In this document: positions 8,894-18,751 of the stretch, piece by piece | Layout of the letters: the number at the start of each line of letters is the position of its first letter | Position numbering within the stretch: the first letter of the stretch is position 1 | Source: Pirellulaceae bacterium | Lineage (GTDB): Bacteria > Planctomycetota > Planctomycetia > Pirellulales > Pirellulaceae | NCBI GenBank assembly: GCA_019636385.1 | Contig: JAHBXT010000002.1 | Coordinates: 310,001 to 374,000 of the forward strand | Length of the DNA: 64,000 bases | Reading direction: 5' to 3' | Translations under genes and position numbers: made by a program | The notes under the pieces: model-generated | What the model was told of the DNA's origin: nothing | Database searches by the model: none | The model's input: the letters and a program-made list of their open reading frames with translations, nothing else

Positions 8894-10084
8894 ATGTGTA
8901 TGCGATTTGCCAGCCTTACTTTGGGTTGGGTCAGTTTGTGGATATTGAACTGCTGGGTGGCATTTGGCCAAGACGCACAGCAGTGGACCAGTCTGGACGG
9001 GAAGACTGTTTCAGGGCAGTTCCTGCGTTTGGATGACAAGGCGGTGGTCCTGCAACTGTCATCGGGCAAGCAGGTCACGGTCAAGCTCTCGGCGCTCAGC
9101 TTGGAGAGCCATCTGCAAGCTCTGAAGCTGGCCAATCCTGGGGCGTTTAGTAAGGAGCTGCTGCGCGCACCGATCGAAGTTCAGCCTCAGGTGCCGGCTG
9201 ACCTGCTGAGTATTGAGGCGATTCTTGCTTCAAGCTTTTCTGAGAACCCAACGATCGATGCATTCCTGCAAGCCACCTGCAACCAGTGGCAGCGAGGCAA
9301 TACGTTCGTCAATTGGCATGCGTTGCCACCCAAGATTCAGCGAGACATGGCGGCACACATCGCCGGGCACATGAACGCACTGGGGCCGTCTGGCTGCCAG
9401 CAGATGCGCACAGTGTTTGGCAGTCTAGCCAACATTGTTTCTAAGAAGAGCGACTGGGTCCTGGGCTCGCCGATGTTGCAGTCGCCAGTCGCCGGTGGAC
9501 TGACCGTCGCTGAGTTGCACGAGCGTTGGCCCTCGGTGGTTGGCTACTGGCGAGCGATGGCCGACGAGTCCTTGTGGCACGCCGACAATTTTCAGTCTGA
9601 TCGTATCGTTCCCTGGCTCGCCAACTTGTCGGTTGCAGCGGGATTTCTCAAACAGGTCGACCCGCGCTTGTATCAGGCTCGGTACGAAATTACCAGCCAG
9701 ACGGCGGATCGCGCGCAGGCGCGGTTGACCGTCGGATTGCAGTCGGCCCACAGTCTGGACTTTCAAAAGTTTGGCAATATTTGGTTGGTGCCAGAAAAGA
9801 TGAACCAGCTGCAGGCGGATATTGCCAAACACGCTACCCCGGAACTTCGCGCGCGATCTGCGAAAAAAATTCTAGAGATGCTGCAAGGACTACAGCCGCT
9901 GCTCAAACAATTGGAGCAGGCCAAATCTCAACAAGAGTTTCAGCAGTTGTTAGCGAATTTCAAGTTTCCGGGTTTTCCAGTGCCTTCAGCTATCGTACCA
10001 ACGGAGTTTCTGGGCGATTGGGCTGGAGTACCTGGACTGGACGGAGCGCTACTCGGAATTTACGCCAATCCGTCGGATCGTTAA
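8894..10084 (+). CDS. Exported protein with N-terminal SHD1-like domain
   Basis: About 396 residues. A signal peptide ends near residue 26 (ILNCWVAFGQ), followed by an SHD1-like module (WTSLDGKTVSGQFLRL ... VKLSALS), a small beta domain very common in planctomycete exported proteins and related to the SLA1 homology domain 1. The remaining 300 residues are mostly helical and not recognised; they contain no obvious catalytic motif. The ATG at 8894 follows GGGAG and opens the signal peptide; the frame runs further upstream but overlaps the previous gene. It ends 12 bases before mnmE, so the two are probably co-transcribed. Confidence 0.75.
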   Translation: MCMRFASLTLGWVSLWILNCWVAFGQDAQQWTSLDGKTVSGQFLRLDDKAVVLQLSSGKQVTVKLSALSLESHLQALKLANPGAFSKELLRAPIEVQPQVPADLLSIEAILASSFSENPTIDAFLQATCNQWQRGNTFVNWHALPPKIQRDMAAHIAGHMNALGPSGCQQMRTVFGSLANIVSKKSDWVLGSPMLQSPVAGGLTVAELHERWPSVVGYWRAMADESLWHADNFQSDRIVPWLANLSVAAGFLKQVDPRLYQARYEITSQTADRAQARLTVGLQSAHSLDFQKFGNIWLVPEKMNQLQADIAKHATPELRARSAKKILEMLQGLQPLLKQLEQAKSQQEFQQLLANFKFPGFPVPSAIVPTEFLGDWAGVPGLDGALLGIYANPSDR

Positions 10085-10096
10085 TAGTGGTGGCGC

Positions 10097-11551
10097 ATGC
10101 AGTTGGATTTAGACCGGACGATCGTCGCGATCAGTAGTCCCCTGTCGCCAGCTCGACGCGCCATCGTTCGTTTGAGCGGTGTGCGGACCCGTGAGCTGCT
10201 TCAGAAAGTGCTTGCGGAATGCGATTCGCCTAAAGTTCCACACCAAGACATGAATCAACAGCACTGCCAACCAGCTGCATTGGAGCAATTATGGCAGGCA
10301 CAACACCCGAGCTATATTCAGGCATCTGCGGATTTGGATTGGCACGGTCGGCGGCTAGATGTTGGAGTATACTATTGGCCGACCCAGCGTAGCTTTACCG
10401 GGCAGCCCGTTGCTGAATTGCATCTGCTGGGTTCCCTGCCGCTAGCACAACGCTTGATGAATTGCTTTGTCAGCCTGGGCGCAAGTCCCGCTGAGCGCGG
10501 CGAGTTTGCACTCCGCAGCTTCCTGGCTGGCAAAATGGACTTGGTGCAGGCTGAAGCGGTGCTGGGTGTCATCCAGTCCGTGGATCGCGATCAGTTGCAA
10601 TGGTCTCTGTCGCAATTGGGTGGCAATCTCAGTCAGCCAGTTCATGTGTTGCGCGCCGAGTTGTTGGAATTGATTTCACGACTAGAGGCTGGGCTAGATT
10701 TCGTGGAGGAAGATATTCAGTTCATCACGCCACAGGAGATTCATGAGCGGTTGACACGCGTTCTCGAACAGATCGAACAGTTGCGATCGCGACTGCAGTC
10801 GCGAGGCACTCCGCAACGCCAATTGGAAGTTGCTTTAGTGGGTCTGCCCAATGCAGGCAAGAGTTCCCTGTTTAACGCACTGCTCGAGCGCGAGCGAGCC
10901 ATCGTTTCCAACCAGGCTGGGACGACGCGCGATGTAATCTCGGCACCGCTGGGCTTGGATGATATTACGCTTACCTTGGTTGACACGGCCGGATTAGAGC
11001 CCGATCTACCTGCAAGCCAACCCGCCGAGGCGAGTCCTCGATTGCTTGCACAGTCACATACGCGGCAGCGCTTGCAGACCTGCGACATTGCCCTGCTATG
11101 CGTTGACAGTAGCCACCCGCCGACGACAGCTTGGATCATACAGCAACGGCAGCAACTTGAGGCTGATCAATTGCGGGTACTGACCGTGGGTACCAAAGCG
11201 GATTTGTTAGGCGGACGACAGCCACATCTGCCCGTCGATATTGCCGTATCAGCCTATGCACCCGAATCGATCCAAGCACTGAGGGAATGTCTGCAAAGTT
11301 TAGCGTCGGCAGGATCTCAACATCAGTTCACGCAAGCGACTCTGCACACAGCCATTCGCTGCACTGAAGCTTTGCAGCACGCCCGTCAGTCCCTGCAGCA
11401 CGCTCAATGGTTGAACCAGTCAGTGGCCGGCGACGAATTGGTGGCTAGTGAACTGCGCGTCGCTCTGGATGACTTGGCTGCCATGATTGGTCAGGTGCAT
11501 AGCGATGATATCCTCGGCGAAGTCTTCAGTCGATTTTGCATCGGAAAGTAA
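10097..11551 (+). CDS. mnmE: tRNA modification GTPase MnmE
   Basis: With MnmG it installs the carboxymethylaminomethyl group on U34 of certain tRNAs. The N-terminal folate-binding domain is followed by helices carrying an inserted G domain: P-loop GLPNAGKSS at 249-257, including the potassium-binding Asn252, the K-loop GTTRD, DTAG, and TKAD in place of NKxD. The protein ends in the diagnostic CIGK with the catalytic cysteine (C481). The folate-domain motif usually read as ELHxHGG is ELHLLGS here, and the N-terminal domain has an insertion around residues 43-75. The length of 484 aa is slightly above the norm of about 455. No mnmG is nearby. Confidence 0.93.
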   Translation: MQLDLDRTIVAISSPLSPARRAIVRLSGVRTRELLQKVLAECDSPKVPHQDMNQQHCQPAALEQLWQAQHPSYIQASADLDWHGRRLDVGVYYWPTQRSFTGQPVAELHLLGSLPLAQRLMNCFVSLGASPAERGEFALRSFLAGKMDLVQAEAVLGVIQSVDRDQLQWSLSQLGGNLSQPVHVLRAELLELISRLEAGLDFVEEDIQFITPQEIHERLTRVLEQIEQLRSRLQSRGTPQRQLEVALVGLPNAGKSSLFNALLERERAIVSNQAGTTRDVISAPLGLDDITLTLVDTAGLEPDLPASQPAEASPRLLAQSHTRQRLQTCDIALLCVDSSHPPTTAWIIQQRQQLEADQLRVLTVGTKADLLGGRQPHLPVDIAVSAYAPESIQALRECLQSLASAGSQHQFTQATLHTAIRCTEALQHARQSLQHAQWLNQSVAGDELVASELRVALDDLAAMIGQVHSDDILGEVFSRFCIGK

Positions 11552-11634
11552 ATGTGAATTCGAGTGGGCTTGGCGGGTTGGGACGAGCGGGGCTGATGGA
11601 ATCAGCATGCTAATGCCCTAGAATACGATGATAT

Positions 11635-11657
11635 CTGCAATCGAGACTTGATTGCAG
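11635..11657. promoter_or_regulatory. Perfect 8-bp inverted repeat between mnmE and the large heme protein
   Basis: CTGCAATC and GATTGCAG flank a 7-base loop. It lies 84 bases after mnmE and 73 before the next start. No T-run follows, so it may be an operator or leader hairpin of the downstream gene rather than an intrinsic terminator. Confidence 0.4.
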
Positions 11658-11729
11658 TGAGTAAGGCCTCGCGGCGGACCACGGCTTGCATGGGTATAAT
11701 TTGACAACAATCGGTTACAGGAACTATGC

Positions 11730-14700
11730 ATGGTTCAAGCGCAACCCCTTAAGTTAATGAGCAATACATCTCGATCAGCCAAATTCTGCTGGAGCACTCG
11801 ACCTGTCTCAAGTTGTGCTACCCAAAAATTTGTTCGATTTGCCAGCCTCGGCCTGCTTGGATGGCTGACTCTGAGCATGTGGCCGGAACAGGCCCTATCT
11901 CAAGTGGCGTCTGAGGCAGCTAGGCAATCAGCCAAGGGAAGGAGTCAGCTCCAGCATCAGCATCCTGCCGATGGTTTCGAGCTTCTACATCCAAACAATC
12001 TAGTTGCTTGGTGCATCGTGCCTTTTGACTCTCAGAAACGGGGGCCGGCTGAACGATCGCAAATGCTGGTCGACTTGGGAATCCGCCGCTGTGCCTACGA
12101 TTGGCGCGAGGAGCAGGTGCCGTCCTTCGAGGAGGAAATCCTGCAGTACCAGAAGCACGGAATCGAAATGACGGCCTTTTGGGGGCAGCATGAATTCGCT
12201 TTCGAGTTGTTTCAAAAGTACGATTTGCACCCGCAAATTTGGCAGATGATTGGTGATCCGGGCGGCGATGCAAATACGAAAGTCGAGCGTGCAGCCAAAT
12301 CGCTGGTACCGTTGGCCCAACGAACCGAATCGCTTCAATTGCCATTGGCACTGTACAATCACATGGGTTGGGACGGTGAACCCGAGAACATGGTTGCGGT
12401 CTGTCAACGGCTTCATGCCTGGGGCTATACCCACGTGGGCATTGTTTACAATTTCCATCACGGACACGATCACATCGAACGTTGGCCGTCCGCACTGGCC
12501 AGCATGTTACCGTATCTGCTGTGCATCAACCTGAACGGAATGAACAACGCCGCGCAGCCGAAGATACTGAATATCGGCCAAGGCATGCACGAACGGGCGA
12601 TGATTCAAACGCTTGTCGACAGTGGTTACTGTGGCCCAGTCGGAATTATTGATCACCGTCCAGAATTGGATGCCAAACAGGCGCTGCAGGAGAATTTAGC
12701 TGGGCTAAAGAGTCTGTCGCTCAATCCTAAATCAACCTCTGAAGCAACTCCGTTAAGTTCTTCGAGGTTCAAAGGTTTCATTCCGGAGTTTGCCAATCTG
12801 CGAGTCGACCAATTGATCGGTGACGCTGGACGGCGCGGCAGCGCAGATCGTGGTGCGGCAGTCTTCGCCAGCGATCATACTGCCTGCTTATCGTGCCACG
12901 CAGCGGCCGCTCCTGATGGCAGTTTACTTGGAGGCCAAATTGGTCCCGATCTTGCCCAGTGGCTCCCCACACGAACCCAAGCGCAGATCATCGAGTCGTT
13001 GTTGTGGCCCGAGCGGCAAGTAGCAGCAGACTATCAGCTTTGGCGAGTACTGACTGATGATGGCACGGTTCATACCGGCTATAAGCTCAGTCAGGATGCC
13101 CAGGCGATCCACGTACGCGATCTCGCGACTGGACAGGTTAACACTGTGGCAATTGAACAGGTTGAGGCGATGCAGGCTATGGGTACGCCGATGCCGCCCG
13201 AATTAACGTCCCGTTTAACTGGCCAGCAACAGTTGGACCTGATTGCCTACCTGTTTCAACTGAGGGACGGCCGCGGCCCCAGTCCTTCACAGTTGGATAC
13301 ATTCTCCAGCGCACCGCGCCATGGTCCAGCTAAGTTTCCGGTTGAAAAGTCTCCCCTCCAGCCAGCCAATTGGCCCTACCATACCGCGCATGTCAATCGA
13401 GGTCGCGTATATGACTTCTATACGAAGCAAGCCGAATATTTTCGGCAGTTGCCGGGCGTGCCACTCTTGTTGCAGGCTCATCCCGGTCTGGACGGCGGTG
13501 CCGACGGCCACTGGGGTAATCAGAGCGACAAGAACTGGGCCGATGGTCGCTGGAACCAGACGCAACTGGGCTCTGTGCAGTGCGGCGTATTTCATGGAGC
13601 GGAATTGACTATTGCCCGGGCTGTATGTGTACAACTGGGCGAGAATGGTGACCTGGCATGTTGCTATGACCCAGACACGCTCAGTTACCGTGCAATATGG
13701 TCCGGTGGTTTTGTGGGGTTCTCCGAGTTTCGCCACGGTTTTTTGGATGGCTTGCAAATGCAGGGCCAAATCGTGGCTGGGGCTCGACCGGTTCAGTTGG
13801 CCGACAGAACGCCCAACAGCCAAGCGAACGCGGACAATCCGAGTGACCACAAGACTGCGGGGAAGTACCTGGGTTTCTATCGAATTGGTCAGCGAGTTGC
13901 CTTTGCGGTGCAGATTGGTCAAGACGTTTATCTTGATTCACCGTGGCTCACAGACGACGGTCAATTCACTAATGAGTTGGCATTATTGGACCAGCATTCA
14001 CTCGGGCCAGCCGCGCTGCGCGGTGGCGATCTGCAATGGCCGCAGGTTCTGGCAACCGAGATCATTTTGGGTCAACAGCGTCCCTTGGCAGTCGATATAA
14101 TCCAGTTGCCTATCGACAATCCATGGCGCTCGCTGATGTTCTGTGCGGCACACGATTTTCTGCCTGATGGCAGCGCTCTGGTCAGTACAATGCAGGGCGA
14201 TGTCTGGCATGTCAGCGGCCTGCATTCCAGTTCCAACCAAGCCCGATGGAAGCGGTTTGCTACCGGACTGCATCATCCGCTTGGATTGCTAGTTGACCAG
14301 CAGGGTATCTTCGTGCAGTGTCGCGACCACTTGGTACGCTTGGTCGATCATAATCAGGACGGCGAGGCAGATTACTATCAATGCTATAGCAACGCTCAAG
14401 TAACATCGGCGGCTGGCCACGATTTCATCTGCGGATTGCAGCGCGACGCTGATGGCAATTTCTATATGGCTTCAGGCAACCAAGGCGTGGTGCGCATCTC
14501 CTCGGACGGTCGGCAGGCTCAAATCGTGGCTGCCGGATTTCGCAATCCAGATGGCTTGGGCATTCTGCCAGATGGTACCCTAACGGTGCCCTGCTCCGAG
14601 GGCGATTGGACACCCGCTTCAATGATTTGCGCGATTCGTCCGGCCATGCAAAGACATACTGATCGAGTACCCCACTTTGGTTTTCGGGGGCCAATTGAAA

Positions 14701-15905
14701 ATCGTCCTCCTGAACTGCCGTTAGCTTACCTGCCACGGGGATTGGACAATTCCAGCGGTGAACAGACAGCAGTGCCTTCAAATTGTTTTGGTCCGCTGGG
14801 CGGTAAGAGTCTTCACTGGTCTTTCGGGGCAGGCAGTTGGTTTACACTGCTGGTCGACGAAGTGGATGGGCAGTTGCAAGGTGCAGTAGTACCGATGGCC
14901 GGTGAATTCTTGTCAGGAGTTCACCGAGGACGATTCTCGCCCGCCGACGGGCAGTGCTACGTTAGCGGTATGGCTGGCTGGGGTACCTACACCAAAGATG
15001 ATGGTTGCTTCCAGAGAATTCGCTACACTGGCGACAACTTTCAACAGCCAGTCGGATTTCACGTTCATCGCAATGGCGTGGTGGTTGAATTTGCCTTGCC
15101 GCTGGATGCGGAGGTAGCGACGGATGTCAGCAGTCATTTCGCACAGGCTTGGAACTACCGTTACAGCGGAGCTTACGGATCACCCGAGTTGTCGCCGTCG
15201 CATCCCGGAGTTGCCGGGCATGATCCCCTGACGATCATCGGAGCGCACCCAATTGCCACGAATCGCTTGTTCCTGGAGATGCCGGATCTACAGCCCGTCA
15301 GCCAGCTCCATTTGCGAATGCACGTCAATCTGGCTGATAGCGTTTTGACCACCAGTCCCGTTGGCGCTGGCCACGATTTGTTCATAACGGTGCATCGTCT
15401 GGATCAAGATTTTGCCGACTATCCAAGCTACGCGCCGATCGAGAAGACGATCGCAGCCCATCCATTGTTGGTAGATATGGCACAGACTGCGGCTATACCC
15501 AAAAATCGCTGGTTGCAAAAGCGATCTGAGGACGCCCAGAAAATCGTCGTGAAAACAGGGAAGAATTTGACTTTTCAGCAGGCTGAGATTCACGTGCTGG
15601 CCGGGCAGGAGTTGGCCCTTACATTGTCAAATCCTGATGTGGTACCGCACAATTGGGTGTTGGTTCGACCCGGTCAACTGCAGGCGGTAGGCACACTTGC
15701 CAATCAGTTGATTGCCAGTCCCGATGCCTACGCGCGACACTACATTCCCGAATCGCCAGCGGTGATTGTGCATACCGATGTCGTCCCACCGGAAAGTCGT
15801 CAGACAATTCATTTTCAAGCACCGGATGAGCCGGGGCGGTATCCGTATCTATGTACTTTTCCAGGACACTGGATGGTGATGAATGGTGTACTGGTAGTCG
15901 AGTAA
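11730..15905 (+). CDS. Giant exported redox protein: TIM barrel, cytochrome c, propeller, cupredoxin
   Basis: 1391 residues. A long N-terminal leader with a hydrophobic stretch (FASLGLLGWLTLSM) and AxA-type end targets it to the periplasm. Residues about 65-335 read as a sugar-isomerase-like TIM barrel. A cytochrome c domain follows with CLSCH at 386-390 (heme attachment) and a short c-type region to about 510. The long middle (about 590-1230) is a sugar-dehydrogenase or propeller-like region with NPDGLGILPDG and Asp-rich calcium-like loops (DHNQDGEADYY). The C-terminus is a cupredoxin with an azurin-like copper site: His1307, Cys1375, His1380 and Met1384 in CTFPGHWMVM. Electron transfer from a propeller active site through heme to copper is a natural inference. 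The ATG at 11730 has ACAGGAA six bases upstream. Confidence 0.85.
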   Translation: MVQAQPLKLMSNTSRSAKFCWSTRPVSSCATQKFVRFASLGLLGWLTLSMWPEQALSQVASEAARQSAKGRSQLQHQHPADGFELLHPNNLVAWCIVPFDSQKRGPAERSQMLVDLGIRRCAYDWREEQVPSFEEEILQYQKHGIEMTAFWGQHEFAFELFQKYDLHPQIWQMIGDPGGDANTKVERAAKSLVPLAQRTESLQLPLALYNHMGWDGEPENMVAVCQRLHAWGYTHVGIVYNFHHGHDHIERWPSALASMLPYLLCINLNGMNNAAQPKILNIGQGMHERAMIQTLVDSGYCGPVGIIDHRPELDAKQALQENLAGLKSLSLNPKSTSEATPLSSSRFKGFIPEFANLRVDQLIGDAGRRGSADRGAAVFASDHTACLSCHAAAAPDGSLLGGQIGPDLAQWLPTRTQAQIIESLLWPERQVAADYQLWRVLTDDGTVHTGYKLSQDAQAIHVRDLATGQVNTVAIEQVEAMQAMGTPMPPELTSRLTGQQQLDLIAYLFQLRDGRGPSPSQLDTFSSAPRHGPAKFPVEKSPLQPANWPYHTAHVNRGRVYDFYTKQAEYFRQLPGVPLLLQAHPGLDGGADGHWGNQSDKNWADGRWNQTQLGSVQCGVFHGAELTIARAVCVQLGENGDLACCYDPDTLSYRAIWSGGFVGFSEFRHGFLDGLQMQGQIVAGARPVQLADRTPNSQANADNPSDHKTAGKYLGFYRIGQRVAFAVQIGQDVYLDSPWLTDDGQFTNELALLDQHSLGPAALRGGDLQWPQVLATEIILGQQRPLAVDIIQLPIDNPWRSLMFCAAHDFLPDGSALVSTMQGDVWHVSGLHSSSNQARWKRFATGLHHPLGLLVDQQGIFVQCRDHLVRLVDHNQDGEADYYQCYSNAQVTSAAGHDFICGLQRDADGNFYMASGNQGVVRISSDGRQAQIVAAGFRNPDGLGILPDGTLTVPCSEGDWTPASMICAIRPAMQRHTDRVPHFGFRGPIENRPPELPLAYLPRGLDNSSGEQTAVPSNCFGPLGGKSLHWSFGAGSWFTLLVDEVDGQLQGAVVPMAGEFLSGVHRGRFSPADGQCYVSGMAGWGTYTKDDGCFQRIRYTGDNFQQPVGFHVHRNGVVVEFALPLDAEVATDVSSHFAQAWNYRYSGAYGSPELSPSHPGVAGHDPLTIIGAHPIATNRLFLEMPDLQPVSQLHLRMHVNLADSVLTTSPVGAGHDLFITVHRLDQDFADYPSYAPIEKTIAAHPLLVDMAQTAAIPKNRWLQKRSEDAQKIVVKTGKNLTFQQAEIHVLAGQELALTLSNPDVVPHNWVLVRPGQLQAVGTLANQLIASPDAYARHYIPESPAVIVHTDVVPPESRQTIHFQAPDEPGRYPYLCTFPGHWMVMNGVLVVE

Positions 15906-16129
15906 TTTGTTGTGGAGTTCTCAAGATAGAGTAACCGTTGAGATGACTCGTCGGGGAGCAACCGAAGCTGGTCTGAGATAGCTCGGGCGTGACACTGGGA
16001 CAGAAGCATGCCTGGTAAGCACATATAGCATGCGGCTGGCGACAAAGCGCGTTCAATTGCAATGAACCTGGGGATGCGGCGGCCTGCCACAGGCGTGATC
16101 AGGATTTGGTGTCAGTGAGGTTAAGGAAT

Positions 16130-18730
16130 TTACGTCGGCGACTCACTGAAATTGGTCAGTTTGTGGCGCAGAAACTGCCCCGTCAGACTATGCGTCTGAC
16201 TGGCAATCTGCGCTGGAGTACCAGTAGCCACAATGCGCCCCCCCATTTTGCCGCCATCAGGACCAAGGTCGATAAGCCAATCGCAGCTTGCGATGACGTC
16301 TAAATTATGTTCGGTGACGATGACGGTGTTGCCGCGGCTGACTAGGTCATTGAGTACCATGATGAGGCGTTTGATATCCTCAAAGTGCAGGCCCGATGTG
16401 GGCTCGTCCAGAATGTAAATCGTCTGACCGGTTTCGGGACGTGCTAGTTCGGTAGCCAGTTTGATTCGCTGAGCTTCCCCGCCAGATAGCGTTGCAGAAT
16501 TCTGGCCGAGCGCCACGTAGCCGAGCCCCACTTGCTGCAGTGTAGTAAGTAGTCGATGTATCTTCTCGAAGTTGCAAAAGAACTCAGCCGCCTGGTCGAC
16601 GGACATATTCAATATGTCAGCGATGCTGCGCTGGCGGTAGCGCACTTGCAGAGTCTGGCGGTTATAACGTTGCCCTTGACAGGCCGAGCAAGTGACAAAC
16701 AGATCGGGCAAAAAATTCATTTCGATTTTTTCTTGCCCTTGTCCCTGACACTTTGGGCAGCGCCCCGTACCGGCCTTGAAACTAAAGCGACCCGCTGTAT
16801 ATCCGCGGCTCTTGGAGTCGCGCGTGTTGGCCCAGAGCTGGCGGATGAGATCCCATGCGCCGCAGTAAGTGGCGGGGGTACTGCGTGGCGAACGTCCAAT
16901 GGGAGCTTGGGTCAGTTCAATGAGTTTATCGACGTGTTGTACGCCGGTTAGTTTGGTATACGGTCCGGGTCGAGCGGCTGGGGCTTGTCCAAGTTCGCGC
17001 AGGATCGCGGGTACCAGGGTCTGGCTTATCAGCGAACTCTTGCCACTGCCACTGACCCCGGTAATGCCGACGAGCAATCCCAGCGGTATTTCGACCGATA
17101 CGCTGTCCAAATTGTGCAGGATTGCACCGCTCAATCGCAGCTTCTTGGATTTGGCTATGGACCTTACCGAGCGATTTTCAGTGACTTGGCGCTCGCCGCG
17201 CAGGTACGCACCCGTCAGCGATCGCGGATCCGCCGTTACTTCGGTAGGCGTCCCGGCTGCGATTACCATTCCACCTTGCGGCCCGGCTCCAGGGCCCATA
17301 TCGACCAACATGTCGGCGGCCCGCATCATGGCTTCGTCGTGCTCGACAACAATCACCGTATTGCCTTGAGCCTGTAATTGTCGTAGCGATTGAATCAGTC
17401 GATCGTTATCGCGCGGGTGCAGGCCAATGGATGGCTCATCCAGAATGTAGCATACGCCCACCAGGCCGCTGCCGATACATGTTGCCAGTCGCACACGCTG
17501 CAATTCACCTCCACTGAGTGAATCGGCGGGGCGATCAAGCGTCAAATATCCGACTCCAACTTGCACTAAGAATCGCAGGCGATGTAGCATTTCGCCGAGG
17601 ATGGGGCGAGCGACGGGCAGCGTCTCTTCATCCCACTTGAGACATTCCAACCAGGCCAGCAGTTCCATAATGTTCTTGGCCACAATGTCCGCGATGGAAC
17701 AATCATGCAACTTCACCGCCAGTGCCTCGGGTCGCAAACGCGCTCCCTTGCAAGCACTGCAGGTTTGCGGCGTATCTGTCGGCTCCACTCGCTCTTCAGC
17801 GTTCGTTCCGACCTGTTGAACAATCTGACCCATGCCATGGCAGTCTGGGCAAGCACCGTATGGGCTGTTGAAACTAAAGGTCCGCGGCTCCAGTTCTTCA
17901 AAGCTGGCACCGCAGCTCGCGCAGGCAAAGCGCGAACTGAACAAGCGCTCCTGCCAGTCTTGCGGCGCATCGGACTTAGACGATTTCCCTGGTAGATAAC
18001 TGATCGACACCAGACCATGAGCCAACTGGAGCGCGATGGCTACCGATTCAGAGAGCCGCTGGTCGCTGCCGGAGCCGAGTACAATTCTGTCCACAACCGC
18101 TTCTATAGTGTGATTCTGGCGAGGGTTAAGTTCTGGAACCGCTTCGATATCCAGCAGGTCGCCGTCCACCCTCACACGAATCAGGCCAGCTTGTTGTATC
18201 GCCCGCAATTCATCCCGATGACCACCGCGACGTCCCCGCACGACCGGAGCCAGTACGACTAACTTCGTTCCAGCAGGCAGTTGGAGAATCGACTGCACGA
18301 TCTGCTGCTGGCTTTGCTGCTGAATGTTCTGTCCACATTTGAAGCAGTAGGGCGTAGCAGCACGGGCCATCAGCAGTCGCAGGTAGTCATACACCTCGCT
18401 GACAGTGGCAACTGTGCTGCGCGGGCCAGCGGTGGTGCTACGCTGGTCGATACACAGCGTTGGTTGCAGCCCGTGAACGCCATCCACATCGGGTCGCGGT
18501 AATGGATTCAAGTACTGTCGTGCATAAGTCGACAAGCTTTCGATGTACTGCCGCTGTCCCTCAGCGAAAAGTGTGTCAAAGGCCAGGCTACTCTTGCCGC
18601 TACCACTCACTCCGGTAATCACGGTCAATTGATTGTGTGGAATGTGCAACGTGACATTACGCAGATTGTGCGTGCGTGCACCTTCAATTGTTATGTGTGC
18701 TACCGGGTTGACGACAAGGTCAGAAGCCAT
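16130..18730 (-). CDS. uvrA: Excinuclease ABC subunit A
   Basis: Damage-recognition ATPase of nucleotide excision repair. Both ABC modules are present: Walker A GVSGSGKSSLAFD with YARQYL, then a second GVSGSGKSSLISQ; signature LSGGELQRVRLA and LSGGEAQRIKLA; Walker B ILDEPSIGLHPRD and ILDEPTSGLHFED. The zinc modules CxxC...CxxC are visible in CASCG/CPDCHG and CPKCQG/CSACQG. The UvrB-binding region (RGRRGGHRDEL ... RVRVDGDLLDI) is kept, so this is UvrA proper and not a UvrA2. At 866-872 aa it is somewhat shorter than usual (about 940). The ATG at 18730 is used; a TTG at 18748, only 3 bases after the upstream kinase gene and preceded by GAGG, is equally possible. Confidence 0.95.
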   Translation of the reverse strand: MASDLVVNPVAHITIEGARTHNLRNVTLHIPHNQLTVITGVSGSGKSSLAFDTLFAEGQRQYIESLSTYARQYLNPLPRPDVDGVHGLQPTLCIDQRSTTAGPRSTVATVSEVYDYLRLLMARAATPYCFKCGQNIQQQSQQQIVQSILQLPAGTKLVVLAPVVRGRRGGHRDELRAIQQAGLIRVRVDGDLLDIEAVPELNPRQNHTIEAVVDRIVLGSGSDQRLSESVAIALQLAHGLVSISYLPGKSSKSDAPQDWQERLFSSRFACASCGASFEELEPRTFSFNSPYGACPDCHGMGQIVQQVGTNAEERVEPTDTPQTCSACKGARLRPEALAVKLHDCSIADIVAKNIMELLAWLECLKWDEETLPVARPILGEMLHRLRFLVQVGVGYLTLDRPADSLSGGELQRVRLATCIGSGLVGVCYILDEPSIGLHPRDNDRLIQSLRQLQAQGNTVIVVEHDEAMMRAADMLVDMGPGAGPQGGMVIAAGTPTEVTADPRSLTGAYLRGERQVTENRSVRSIAKSKKLRLSGAILHNLDSVSVEIPLGLLVGITGVSGSGKSSLISQTLVPAILRELGQAPAARPGPYTKLTGVQHVDKLIELTQAPIGRSPRSTPATYCGAWDLIRQLWANTRDSKSRGYTAGRFSFKAGTGRCPKCQGQGQEKIEMNFLPDLFVTCSACQGQRYNRQTLQVRYRQRSIADILNMSVDQAAEFFCNFEKIHRLLTTLQQVGLGYVALGQNSATLSGGEAQRIKLATELARPETGQTIYILDEPTSGLHFEDIKRLIMVLNDLVSRGNTVIVTEHNLDVIASCDWLIDLGPDGGKMGGRIVATGTPAQIASQTHSLTGQFLRHKLTNFSESPT

Positions 18731-18751
18731 GAGATTGTCTGCGCGCAACCG

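Noticed and set aside
13287..13922. 211-codon minus-strand frame inside the large heme/cupredoxin gene
   Set aside because: Opposite a long, domain-rich plus-strand gene; no family match seen.
16082..16094. GCCTG-CCA-CAGGC hairpin near the end of uvrA
   Set aside because: No T-run follows and the stem is only 5 bp, so it does not support a terminator.
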